Assembly (NCBI RefSeq): GCF_014192395.1
Contig: NZ_JACHXW010000003.1
Location: 363,054 to 427,053, forward strand
Direction of reading: 5' to 3'
DNA length: 64,000 nucleotides
From: Paenibacillus endophyticus
GTDB lineage: Bacteria; Bacillota; Bacilli; Paenibacillales; Paenibacillaceae
A model generated the notes under the pieces. The model did not search any database. It had not been told where the DNA came from and saw nothing but the letters and a program-made list of their open reading frames with translations. Made by a program: the position numbers and the translations under genes. Numbering within the stretch: position 1 is the first letter of the stretch; every line of letters starts with the position of its first letter. Below are positions 1 through 7,928 of the stretch, piece by piece.

Positions 1-203
1 TCGTACGCATTTTGTCACAGATCGAGTTTTTGGCTAATTCACCGCTTGCCCAGGTCGCTGATAAGCTGGCTTACGCGAATTTCCCGACCTTATCTGTCCG
101 AATGGCCATGGCTATTCTCGCAGGCGGTCCTATGCTTATCATATTTCCTTTCTTTCAGAAGTATTTCGTGAAGGGTATTACAGTAGGTTCCTTGAAAGGA
201 TAA
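1..203 (+). CDS. Carbohydrate ABC transporter permease, C-terminal fragment
   Basis: Only the last 66 or so residues are in the window; the frame is open to the left edge. The tail ends in a hydrophobic helix followed by FPFFQKYFVKGITVGSLKG. This closely matches the ending of the LplC/YtcP-type permease at 59037-59921 (FFQRFFIKGIMFGAVKG), so it should be an inner-membrane permease of a CUT1-like sugar importer. It lies 53 nt before a sugar-binding lipoprotein gene on the same strand, the usual permease-binding protein order. The family assignment comes from the conserved tail only. Confidence 0.85.
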   Translation, partial: VRILSQIEFLANSPLAQVADKLAYANFPTLSVRMAMAILAGGPMLIIFPFFQKYFVKGITVGSLKG

Positions 204-256
204 GGAGCGACTATTGTGCCATATAAAAAAACATTATATAAACGGAGGGTTCAAAC

Positions 257-1810
257 GTGAAAAAAACAAAAACAGCGTTACTGATTAAATGCTTCGCGCT
301 TATGCTTTGCCTCGCAATGATCGCGGCATGCTCCAACAATGGCAATACGCCGGCAAATACAAACGAGCCGAGCAACGCCGCCGAAAAATCTCCTGAAGCA
401 GCAGCTTCAGAAGAGCCTGCGCTGCCCGAAGCCAAGCTAACCTTTATCTACCCGGTTTCTGCCAATCCAGGTCCGGACCAAAAGCTTGTCAACGATGAAA
501 TCAACAAATATTTGAAAGAAAAAATTAACGCAACGGTTGATCTTAAGCCTCTTACCTTCGACGAATATGAGCCTAAGCTGAACGCAATGCTTGCTGCAGG
601 CGAGGACTTCGACTTGGCATGGAGCTCCAAAGGATGGCTTGGCAATTACCAGCCGTATATCGACCGAGGCGCTTACCTAGAAATTACAGACGAAATGATC
701 AACGAGTTCGCGCCGGAAGCCCGCGCTAACATTCCTGATAAATTTTGGCCCGATATGCTTGCGGTTGACGGGAAAGTATACGGCTTCCCCATCTATCAGG
801 TTGCTGCCAAATCCAAAAGCTTGGCGATCCAAAAACGCTTTATCGAGAAATACAATCTTGACGTAAGCACGATTCAAACTTACAAGGATATCGAGCCATT
901 CCTGAAAACGCTTAAAGAAAGCGAGCCTGACATTATTCCGCTCGGTCTTGCCCAAAACTCTTGGGGCTTGTTCACAGACCGCACAAAGGTTGGCGAGGGG
1001 CTTCCGCTAAGCTACGCTAAAGACGATGCATCACTCAAGTATATTAGCAACCTGCAAATCCTTGACGAGAAAAAAGCTTATTATGATGATATGCGCCGCT
1101 GGTACCAAGCCGGCTATATTAACGAGGATGCTCCCATCATTCAAAACATTAATGATTTGAAAAGCAAAGGAAATGTAGCTGTTACACTAGAATTCACCTC
1201 CAAGCCAGGCGGGGAAATTGGAGAAATGGCCGTGAACGGCGGCAACGAGGTCGTTTACGTACCAATCTCTGACAGCTACTTCACAGGTATTGCCGGCGCT
1301 ATGCACGTCATCAACAAAGGCTCCAAAAACGCAGAACGCACGCTTATGCTGATCAACCTGCTGAATACGGACAGCTATCTCTACAATCTCATTTGTAACG
1401 GCATCGAAGGCAAGCACTACAACAAGGTTGACGATAAAAATATCGAGCCGATCAAGGATTCCGGTTATGCGCCAAACGGCGACTGGGTATTCGGCAACCA
1501 ATTCAACGCATTCTTGAAACCAGGCCAGGCTGCGGACACATGGGAGAGAACCATCGCACTTAATGAAAGCGCGATTGTCCCAGCAACGAGCGGCTTCGGC
1601 GTAAACGAAGAAACAATTAAAGCAGAGATCGCGAACATCACAGCCGTTAACAACGAATACCAAGTTGCGCTTGAATCTGGTTCGGTTGATCCAGCCAAAG
1701 AGCTTCCGAAGTATAAGGAAAAGATGATTGCTTCCGGACAAGAGAAAATCCAGACAGAAACAGAAGCACAGTGGGAGAAATTCAAGCAAGAAAAAGGCCT
1801 TGTAAAATAA
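257..1810 (+). CDS. Extracellular sugar-binding lipoprotein of an ABC importer
   Basis: 517 aa starting with GTG, preceded by GGAGGG at 7 nt spacing. The N-terminus is a lipoprotein signal (KK, hydrophobic stretch, lipobox MIAAC), followed by a low-complexity Ser/Pro/Ala/Glu linker. The body is the long LipO/family 1 type of solute-binding protein, with typical features near residue 110 (MLAAGEDFDLAWSS) and a Trp/Glu-rich C-terminus. It is expected to sit lipid-anchored outside the membrane and deliver an oligosaccharide to the permease encoded just upstream. The substrate cannot be read from the sequence. A hairpin terminator follows. Confidence 0.9.
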   Translation: MKKTKTALLIKCFALMLCLAMIAACSNNGNTPANTNEPSNAAEKSPEAAASEEPALPEAKLTFIYPVSANPGPDQKLVNDEINKYLKEKINATVDLKPLTFDEYEPKLNAMLAAGEDFDLAWSSKGWLGNYQPYIDRGAYLEITDEMINEFAPEARANIPDKFWPDMLAVDGKVYGFPIYQVAAKSKSLAIQKRFIEKYNLDVSTIQTYKDIEPFLKTLKESEPDIIPLGLAQNSWGLFTDRTKVGEGLPLSYAKDDASLKYISNLQILDEKKAYYDDMRRWYQAGYINEDAPIIQNINDLKSKGNVAVTLEFTSKPGGEIGEMAVNGGNEVVYVPISDSYFTGIAGAMHVINKGSKNAERTLMLINLLNTDSYLYNLICNGIEGKHYNKVDDKNIEPIKDSGYAPNGDWVFGNQFNAFLKPGQAADTWERTIALNESAIVPATSGFGVNEETIKAEIANITAVNNEYQVALESGSVDPAKELPKYKEKMIASGQEKIQTETEAQWEKFKQEKGLVK

Positions 1811-1849
1811 GACAGCAAGCATACTTCATACTATCTATAAACCAAAAAA

Positions 1850-1888
1850 GCGGTCGTGCAGGCTAACACCTGTACGGCCACTTTTTTT
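1850..1888 (+). terminator. Bidirectional rho-independent terminator
   Basis: A 13-bp G/C-rich stem (arms 1850-1862 and 1869-1881, with G-U pairs) is flanked by an A-run on the left and seven T on the right. It ends the sugar-binding protein transcript and can also stop minus-strand transcription from the DUF4157 gene. Confidence 0.85.
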
Positions 1889-2006
1889 ACCTAAAAATTC
1901 GCAGCTTCCGTCTTCTCCCCACGCTATGAAAAACCGATTGATTCCAAATTTACGAATCCAACAATAGCAGCCAGCTCCGACTGCTCACACAACGTCTAAC
2001 AAACCA

Positions 2007-2564
2007 TTACTTGCTGCTGGCCGTCTTGGCTGCCTTTGCTCCCATAACGTCCGCCTCATGCTCCAATCCAGCGTCATCGTTAATGACGGCATCCTTCAAC
2101 TGTACAGTCGGTTTTACCCTGCCCTGCTTCTGCTGAGCAACATGCCATGCCTCATGCGGCAAATGCTTCTCTTGTCCCGGCCCGATATGTATGTCCGACC
2201 CTTGGGCATACGCGAGTGCGTTTACGCCCGAAGGCTTTGCGGAATTATAATGCACCTTCACATCATCCATGGCAAGCCCCGAAAGATTCTCAACACCGCT
2301 CTTCAAACCATCAGGCATGCCGGTGTGATTATCCTTTTTCTGAATCGTTTGCTGTGATTGATTGCCCGTTTGCGCTTTCATCAATTGCGTAACGCCGCGA
2401 TTGCCAATCTTACTCTGCAATTGCAGAAGCGCACTTGGCTGCATCCCCGATACCTGCTGCGCAGGCGCGACTTCAGCTGACTGGGAGCCTGCTGTGCTGT
2501 TAAATAAAGACTTCTCGGCTCCCGTGCCTCCAGCTTTGTTTTTGTCCATCCTTTGTGATACCAC
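2007..2564 (-). CDS. Small eCIS-core (DUF4157) domain protein
   Basis: About 185 aa. It carries hallmarks of the DUF4157/eCIS-core family: an N-terminal LQSKIGNRGVTQLM segment (the IGNRAV-type motif), then LSGLAMDDVKVHYNS, ALAYAQGSDIHIGPG and HLPHEAWHVAQQKQG, where HEAWH is an HExxH metal-binding motif, and finally GLEHEADVMG. The family is commonly found as a toxin- or effector-associated domain near extracellular contractile injection systems. Here it stands alone with no tail-like genes nearby and has no signal peptide. The start is ambiguous: GTG at 2564 has AGGTG 6 nt upstream, ATG at 2549 has its SD-like sequence directly adjacent, and GTG at 2573 is also possible. Function is unknown; a peptidase role is only suggested by the motif. 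Confidence 0.8.
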   Translation of the reverse strand: MVSQRMDKNKAGGTGAEKSLFNSTAGSQSAEVAPAQQVSGMQPSALLQLQSKIGNRGVTQLMKAQTGNQSQQTIQKKDNHTGMPDGLKSGVENLSGLAMDDVKVHYNSAKPSGVNALAYAQGSDIHIGPGQEKHLPHEAWHVAQQKQGRVKPTVQLKDAVINDDAGLEHEADVMGAKAAKTASSK

Positions 2565-2673
2565 GACCAGCACCTGCTCTCTCGTAATTGATCTGCTAGC
2601 CTAATAGTATCACATCGGATGAGCCGCATCATAGTGAAATGATAAGGTTTTGCCAGCAATACTCGTATATCGC

Positions 2674-3732
2674 TCAACGCGCGGAATATGCAGACATAAG
2701 ATGAATGTAATGTTCGGCAAGCTTCAAATCCTCAAGCGCTTCTTTGGCCGTGCAAATGCCCGTCGGGGCTCCCTTAACGGCGGCCAAAAAGTTGATTGCT
2801 TGCTTTCTCATCGCCGATAAGTTAGGCATTATCGGCTGGGTTAATGCAGGCTGACCATGGCCGTTATCGGTCATGACCGACACCTTCCCCGCCAATTGCC
2901 TTGCTAACGGGGCAGGCAGCTCGACTTGGATATAGCCTTTTTCAAAAGCAATGAATACGGTCTCCTGCCATTCTATGCTGGTATGGTAAGCGGCCATTTC
3001 AAGGGATACACATACGCCGCTTTCACTTTCGCCAGCCAATAGAACGCCCGATCGATCCCCGAACGTCAATTGATAGGGCTCATCCAGCACATACCGTATC
3101 GCATTAATCTGATGAATGTAATAATTGACAAAGCTGTCATAATCGCGATTTTGCTGCTCAGAGAATTGTGCCGAGTATGGCTCCCACTCCCCTTCAGGGT
3201 AAGGCTCATCGGTCATAAGTGGCTTGTCTGCGCCCATCCACCAGTCACCTGGCGGCATCGAAATACGGATATAGCGCAGCTTGCCGTAATCGCCGGATTT
3301 TTTCCAGTCCTCTACGCATGCTTTGGCGTACTCCATTGCCGGATCCGATCTTTTATGGTAGCCAACCATATGCCGCGTTTGCTGCTGCTCTCCAATGCGT
3401 ACAAGCTCTTCGCCTGCTTCTACGGTCAAGCAAAGCGGCTTCTCGGTAAGAATCGGCTTTCCTGCTCGCAATAAATCCGGGATGATAATGCTATGCTTTC
3501 GGTATTGCTGCGGCGCAATAATCGCATCAAAGCTCTCCTTCTCCAGCAAGGCTTCGTAATCATGATAGACCTGTTTAACGTTATATCGGGCCGCCACTGC
3601 CGCCGCCAGCATGGGGCGCGGCTCAACGATGGCCGTAATTTCGCAAAGCTCATCGAGCGCTGCATAATTCGCGAGATGCGCCTGCTGTCCCAAGCCGCCC
3701 GTACCAACAAAAACAACCTTTACTTTATCCAT
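2674..3732 (-). CDS. Gfo/Idh/MocA-family oxidoreductase
   Basis: 352 aa. The N-terminal Rossmann motif (VFVGTGGLGQQAHL) and the EKPLC segment near residue 95, which holds the family's conserved Lys, identify an NAD(P)-dependent Gfo/Idh/MocA dehydrogenase, generally acting on sugars or polyols. The start ATG at 3732 is chosen because GGAGG lies 9 nt upstream. This ATG overlaps the last codons of the FG-GAP repeat gene by 8 nt, so the two are translationally coupled. The divergent AraC regulator at 4954 probably controls the operon. The substrate is unknown. Confidence 0.88.
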   Translation of the reverse strand: MDKVKVVFVGTGGLGQQAHLANYAALDELCEITAIVEPRPMLAAAVAARYNVKQVYHDYEALLEKESFDAIIAPQQYRKHSIIIPDLLRAGKPILTEKPLCLTVEAGEELVRIGEQQQTRHMVGYHKRSDPAMEYAKACVEDWKKSGDYGKLRYIRISMPPGDWWMGADKPLMTDEPYPEGEWEPYSAQFSEQQNRDYDSFVNYYIHQINAIRYVLDEPYQLTFGDRSGVLLAGESESGVCVSLEMAAYHTSIEWQETVFIAFEKGYIQVELPAPLARQLAGKVSVMTDNGHGQPALTQPIMPNLSAMRKQAINFLAAVKGAPTGICTAKEALEDLKLAEHYIHLMSAYSAR

Positions 3733-4825
3733 CACAGCCGGCCTCCGATCCAAGATTTTCAAATAGAAAAAGCCCCTCTTTTCCTGGCGCGACAATATCC
3801 AAGTACCCATTGCCTGTCAGGTCCTGCATCCAGAAATAAATACCTGCGCCGGAAGCACCTTCCTCCGCGTTCCCAAAGTCGATCACATGCTTTTCAAAGC
3901 GCCCCTGATCGATTCGATAGTAATACATGCCAATTGGATCGAAAGCACCCGGGTCCCCGTCGTTATGCGCCCGATAACGTTTTCCCGTTACAAGCTCAAG
4001 CTGTCCATCTCCGTCGATGTCGGCTAGCTGCATATCGTGGAATTGCGATCCGTCCAATTCGATCACATGCTTCTTCCATACGCGAGCTCCATCCGCCCCA
4101 ATCTGCTGTTCCATCCAAAATAACCCATAATCATGTGCCGCCCCGTAAATCAGATCGCAAAGCCCGTCTCCGTTTACGTCATAGCCCAGAATCGGAATGC
4201 TGGCAGCACCAAGGTCGAATTCCTGATGAAATACCCACGGCCCGGCATAAGGATCTTCCGGCTGCTCCAACCATCCTTTTTGCAGGACGATATCCATTTT
4301 CCCATTTCCGTTTATATCGGCAAAGCCCATTCCATGTCCGGCATGCTCGCTGCCGATTACTATTTTCGTGAATTGGCCTGTGCCCTTGCCCGAGGCATCG
4401 CAAACAAGCTTGAAAAATGCTTGCGGCTCGTCGATCGCATTGGGAAAAATTTCTGGAATGCCGCATCCGTCGATGTCATAGAAACGCAGCGTTTCCGTAT
4501 GTCCCGTGGGTCCCGCTTCTGCCGTTTCCCATAACGTTTCCGTTTCTCCTGGGTTTCTTCTCCACCGAACGGAGAGACTCCAAAAGGATGCCGTAATAAT
4601 ATCCATTCTGCCGTCACCGTCAACATCCAAAGGGTAATCGCAGAAATCATCATGATAGCCGTCTATTTCTGCAATATCGCATATTCGATGCTTTTTAACG
4701 TAATCGGGCCCCTCATACCAATACGCCCCGCTAACGATGTCCATTACGCCATCACCATTGACATCAAATACCGAGCAGGCCTCAAAACGCTCGTCGGATA
4801 GCTTTCTTTTACGGAATTTAAGCAT
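3725..4825 (-). CDS. FG-GAP/VCBS repeat protein, cytoplasmic
   Basis: 366 aa with seven spaced calcium-loop-like repeats of the form D-x-[DN]-G-x-G followed by a hydrophobic pair (for example DVNGDGVMDI, DVDGDGRMDI, DINGNGKMDI, DVNGDGLCDL, DIDGDGQLEL). This pattern predicts a seven-bladed FG-GAP beta-propeller. No signal peptide is visible; the protein starts MLKFRKRKL. AAAGGAG lies 9 nt before the ATG. It is the first gene of a two-gene operon overlapping the Gfo/Idh/MocA gene by 8 nt. Such propellers can bind polysaccharides, but a role in sugar metabolism here is an inference from the partner gene. Confidence 0.85.
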   Translation of the reverse strand: MLKFRKRKLSDERFEACSVFDVNGDGVMDIVSGAYWYEGPDYVKKHRICDIAEIDGYHDDFCDYPLDVDGDGRMDIITASFWSLSVRWRRNPGETETLWETAEAGPTGHTETLRFYDIDGCGIPEIFPNAIDEPQAFFKLVCDASGKGTGQFTKIVIGSEHAGHGMGFADINGNGKMDIVLQKGWLEQPEDPYAGPWVFHQEFDLGAASIPILGYDVNGDGLCDLIYGAAHDYGLFWMEQQIGADGARVWKKHVIELDGSQFHDMQLADIDGDGQLELVTGKRYRAHNDGDPGAFDPIGMYYYRIDQGRFEKHVIDFGNAEEGASGAGIYFWMQDLTGNGYLDIVAPGKEGLFLFENLGSEAGCDG

Positions 4826-4953
4826 CCTAACTATCTCCTTTCTTCTTATATTGCATATGTCACATCCCTACTATATCCTATAATGTAAAAGGTTTTTATG
4901 CTCTTTCTTGCTATTTCAGCTCTTCATTCTTGCTTTCCTAAAGGAGAACTCTC

Positions 4954-5796
4954 ATGTACCGATCTATCATTGAGACGCTGCCAAAACTACATTTCATTTC
5001 CCACTTCACGTATTCCGCCCAGCCTGGCATGCATTACCCTTTGCATCACCATTCCGATCAGACCGAACTGCTGTTTATTGTTGACGGCCAAGCGAAATAC
5101 GTCATTGACGGTAAAAGCTACGGCGCGGAAAAACATCATTTTGTTCTCTTCCAGCAAGGACTGTGGCATGAGGAATGGAGCTTGCCAAGCGAAGGCATCG
5201 AGTTTTTCTGCTTGAGCTTCTCCGATCTGCAGCTATCCGGACTTCCCCCTAACTATTTGCTTGATCCTGAAAAGCCTGCCGTATTTCATATGCCTTCCCA
5301 CACTTCGGAAGCGCTTGCAATGATTCGCGAAATGTATGAGGAAATGAGCAGCGGTGCCCCGGAGTCCAGCCTCATTGCTGAACAGCAGCTTGCGATTCTG
5401 ATTGCCCGGTTGTGCCGACATTTGTATTATGCTCCCCATGCCGCAGCCAAAGAGCAGAGCAACCGCAACCATGCCGTTAAGCTTGCCCAGAGGTTCATTG
5501 CGGAGCATTATAACAAGCCGCTTTCGCTGGCTGAGATCGCTAGATCGGTATGGACAAGCCCTTCATATTTAAGCCATTTCTTCAAAGAGGCAACCGGCAT
5601 GAGCCCGATACAATATACGATTCGCCTTCGCATGGACGCCGCCAAGCATTTGCTGCAAACAACGGACGATGCGGTTGAGCACATTGCTGAACGCGTAGGA
5701 TATTCGAGCGCAACGTCCTTTCACAACCTATTCAAACGTGAAATATGCCAATCGCCCGGTGAGTACCGAAAAAGCGCCGCGCCCCCTGCAACTTAA
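4954..5796 (+). CDS. AraC-family regulator with N-terminal cupin
   Basis: 280 aa. The N-terminal cupin carries the histidine cluster MHYPLHHHSDQTELLF (residues about 27-45), and the C-terminal 100 residues form the double helix-turn-helix of AraC/XylS proteins (YLSHFFKEATGMSPIQY and VGYSSATSFHNLFKRE). AAAGGAG is 7 nt before the ATG. The gene is divergent from the FG-GAP/oxidoreductase operon with 128 nt between them, which makes that operon the likely target. A UUCG-loop terminator follows. The cupin probably binds a sugar-derived ligand; the ligand is not known. Confidence 0.9.
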   Translation: MYRSIIETLPKLHFISHFTYSAQPGMHYPLHHHSDQTELLFIVDGQAKYVIDGKSYGAEKHHFVLFQQGLWHEEWSLPSEGIEFFCLSFSDLQLSGLPPNYLLDPEKPAVFHMPSHTSEALAMIREMYEEMSSGAPESSLIAEQQLAILIARLCRHLYYAPHAAAKEQSNRNHAVKLAQRFIAEHYNKPLSLAEIARSVWTSPSYLSHFFKEATGMSPIQYTIRLRMDAAKHLLQTTDDAVEHIAERVGYSSATSFHNLFKREICQSPGEYRKSAAPPAT

Positions 5797-6275
5797 ACAT
5801 GCAATGACTGGGGTTAATTCCAAAGGCCTAGACTCAAAAAAACTAATTCGAGCTTGCTTCGGCAAGCTTTTGTGCTGCCAACTTTACTGTAAACCCAAGA
5901 TTTACACTTATTTTGATCTTTTATATGATAATTAAATTCATATTTATGAACTATTAAATCACAAAATTGAGTAAATAATCCAAAGTACCCTCATATTTTT
6001 TTAACAAATGTTATACACTGAACACAGATCTTCACGTTGACGCTTTCATTCTAAATGAACGCTACTCACTGTCTCCCCTCTAGACGCTATCCTGCCACAA
6101 CGATTGCCTTTAAAACCAAAGCTGGGTATGAACTCTTTGAGTTTATATATACAAATTGGGAAGAAAGGAGTCATGTCCCCTTTAACTAGAGCTAAGCTAG
6201 CGAAAATCATTTCCATTTGGTTACATCCCTGCAGTCAGCAATCGGCAATTCCACATTTCGAAGGAGGCAATGATA
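5797..6275. other. 479-nt intergenic region before the LPMO gene
   Basis: It holds the AraC-gene terminator (5851-5872) and then an A/T-rich stretch with a possible -10 near TTATACA at about 6013. A short in-frame string (6173-6310) begins only 2 nt after AAAGGAG and overlaps the LPMO start, so I do not accept it as a gene. A small inverted repeat (TTCATTCTAAATGAA) lies near 6045-6060. No riboswitch fold was recognised. Confidence 0.5.
5851..5873 (+). terminator. Terminator with UUCG tetraloop
   Basis: The arms AGCTTGC (5851-5857) and GCAAGCT (5862-5868) enclose the loop TTCG, closed by C-G, and TTT follows. This is a compact stable hairpin ending the AraC transcript. Confidence 0.75.
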
Positions 6276-7625
6276 TTGACAACCATCCGTTTCAAGCAAA
6301 TGAAGGCTAGACAACTTTTTACTTACTGTGCCATCGCACTTATTGCAGCGCTTAGCTTAACGCTATTCTCGGGTCTCGCTTCTGCGCATGGATATGTCGA
6401 AGGACCTGCAAGCCGCGCAGCCCTTTGCAAATCAGGTCAAAATACGGACTGCGGATCAATCGTTTACGAGCCTCAAAGCCTAGAAGCGCCAAAAGGATTT
6501 CCTGCCGCTGGTCCTGCTGACGGCAAGATCGCCAGCGCAAACGGCGCGTTCCCTAAGCTCGATGAGCAATCCGCTACCCGCTGGGCAAAGGTGAACCTCT
6601 CCTCCGGCCAGAACACCTTTACTTGGAAGCTGACAGCCAACCATTCAACGGCAAGCTGGAAATACTATATTACAAAAACCAACTGGAATCCGAACGCCGT
6701 GCTGACACGCGATTCCTTCGACCTTGCGCCATTCTGTTCCGTCAACTATGGCGGCGCCCAGCCGCCGTTCTCCTACTCGAACAGCTGTAATGTTCCCCAG
6801 CGCAGCGGCTATCATATCATTCTCGCCGTTTGGGAAGTAGCTGACACGGCCAACGCTTTCTACAATGTTATCGATGTCAATTTCAGCGGCACCAATCCGG
6901 TAGATACACAAGCGCCTACAGTGCCTTCATCCCTATCGTCCCCAGCCAAAACAGCTACAACCGTATCCTTGGCATGGAACGCGTCAACGGATAACGTAGG
7001 CGTAACCGGCTACAAAATTTATAAAGGCGCAACGGTTGCTGCAACGGTTTCCGGAACGACGCTCGCTTATCAAGCGACCGGCTTAGCGGCAAATACCGCT
7101 TATACCTTTAACGTCAAAGCAGTGGATGGCGCCGGCAACGAATCAAGCGCGAGCAATGCGATCACGGTAACCACGAATGCCTCTGGAGGCGTTGATACTC
7201 AGGCTCCGACTGCTCCAGGCGGTCTGCATGTGATGGGCGCTCCAACATCGTCAAGCCTCATGCTGATGTGGAACGCTGCGACAGACAACGTCGGGGTAAC
7301 CGGCTATAACATTTACCGCGGTACGACATTGGCTGCTACCGTCCCTGCATCCGCAACTTCCTACACGGTTACCGGCCTTGCTGCCAGTACGACTTATTCA
7401 TTCAGCGTATATGCAATCGACGCAGCAAACAATCAATCGGCAGCAAGCAGCATTAATGGCACGACTGCATCCGCTTCTACAGCTCCTGCTTGGTCAGCGG
7501 GAACGACTTACACAATCGGCACGCTCGTGACCTATAACGGCTCCTTATACGAATGCCGCCAAGCCCATACAGCCATTGCAACCTGGGAACCTGCGATCGT
7601 CCCTGCGCTTTGGTTGTTGAAGTAA
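6276..7625 (+). CDS. Secreted AA10 lytic polysaccharide monooxygenase with FnIII x2 and chitin-binding module
   Basis: 449 aa from TTG at 6276, 8 nt after AAGGAGG; an ATG at 6270 is only 2 nt from the SD. A signal peptide ends in LASA, so the mature protein begins with His38 ([14 protein letters not shown]), the N-terminal histidine of the copper histidine brace. The second brace histidine is probably in [13 protein letters not shown]. The order is AA10 domain (about 38-205), FnIII (about 212-300), FnIII (about 305-397) and a C-terminal CBM5/12-type module ([25 protein letters not shown], split as AWSAG and Tyr/Trp residues). The predicted role is oxidative cleavage of chitin outside the cell. 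No chitinase gene is in the window. Confidence 0.93.
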   Translation: MTTIRFKQMKARQLFTYCAIALIAALSLTLFSGLASAHGYVEGPASRAALCKSGQNTDCGSIVYEPQSLEAPKGFPAAGPADGKIASANGAFPKLDEQSATRWAKVNLSSGQNTFTWKLTANHSTASWKYYITKTNWNPNAVLTRDSFDLAPFCSVNYGGAQPPFSYSNSCNVPQRSGYHIILAVWEVADTANAFYNVIDVNFSGTNPVDTQAPTVPSSLSSPAKTATTVSLAWNASTDNVGVTGYKIYKGATVAATVSGTTLAYQATGLAANTAYTFNVKAVDGAGNESSASNAITVTTNASGGVDTQAPTAPGGLHVMGAPTSSSLMLMWNAATDNVGVTGYNIYRGTTLAATVPASATSYTVTGLAASTTYSFSVYAIDAANNQSAASSINGTTASASTAPAWSAGTTYTIGTLVTYNGSLYECRQAHTAIATWEPAIVPALWLLK

Positions 7626-7650
7626 CTCGCCTAAGCATCAGCATTAGAAT

Positions 7651-7692
7651 GACCGGCATTCAGCTTCATTGCTCCGTGCCGGTCTTTTCTTT
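7651..7692 (+). terminator. Rho-independent terminator after LPMO gene
   Basis: The arms GACCGGCA (7651-7658) and TGCCGGTC (7677-7684) are followed by TTTTCTTT. Confidence 0.8.
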
Positions 7693-7862
7693 GCATCCAT
7701 TGACTTACCCATCTTTACCTAAATTTTAGGTAAATCGTTCATCGAATTCAATTGCTCCACTGTCAAAATCAGGGGGAAATGTGTCTGAGCGGAGGGGTAA
7801 AATCGTACGCTAGCGAGGGATATTAGGGATTATTCACTTGTGCGACGAACCTTAGAATACAT

Positions 7863-7899
7863 AAAAGCGACTGAGATCCATCGATCTCAGTCGCTTTTA
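7863..7899. terminator. Bidirectional terminator between LPMO region and ubiD-like gene
   Basis: A 15-bp perfect stem (AAAAGCGACTGAGAT with its complement at 7884-7898) has A and T flanks on both sides. It ends the minus-strand ubiD-like transcript. Between 7693 and 7862 I see nothing else. Confidence 0.85.
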
Positions 7900-7928
7900 T
7901 GTGAACAGCCAGCAGCCTGCCGGCTGCA

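Noticed and set aside
1187-1822. Long antisense open frame across the sugar-binding lipoprotein gene
   Set aside because: It is a shadow of the real gene: Cys/Phe/Leu-rich, no SD, no recognisable domain.
6173-6310. 45-codon ORF after AAAGGAG before the LPMO gene
   Set aside because: The ATG is only 2 nt from the SD and the frame overlaps the LPMO start; composition is not protein-like.
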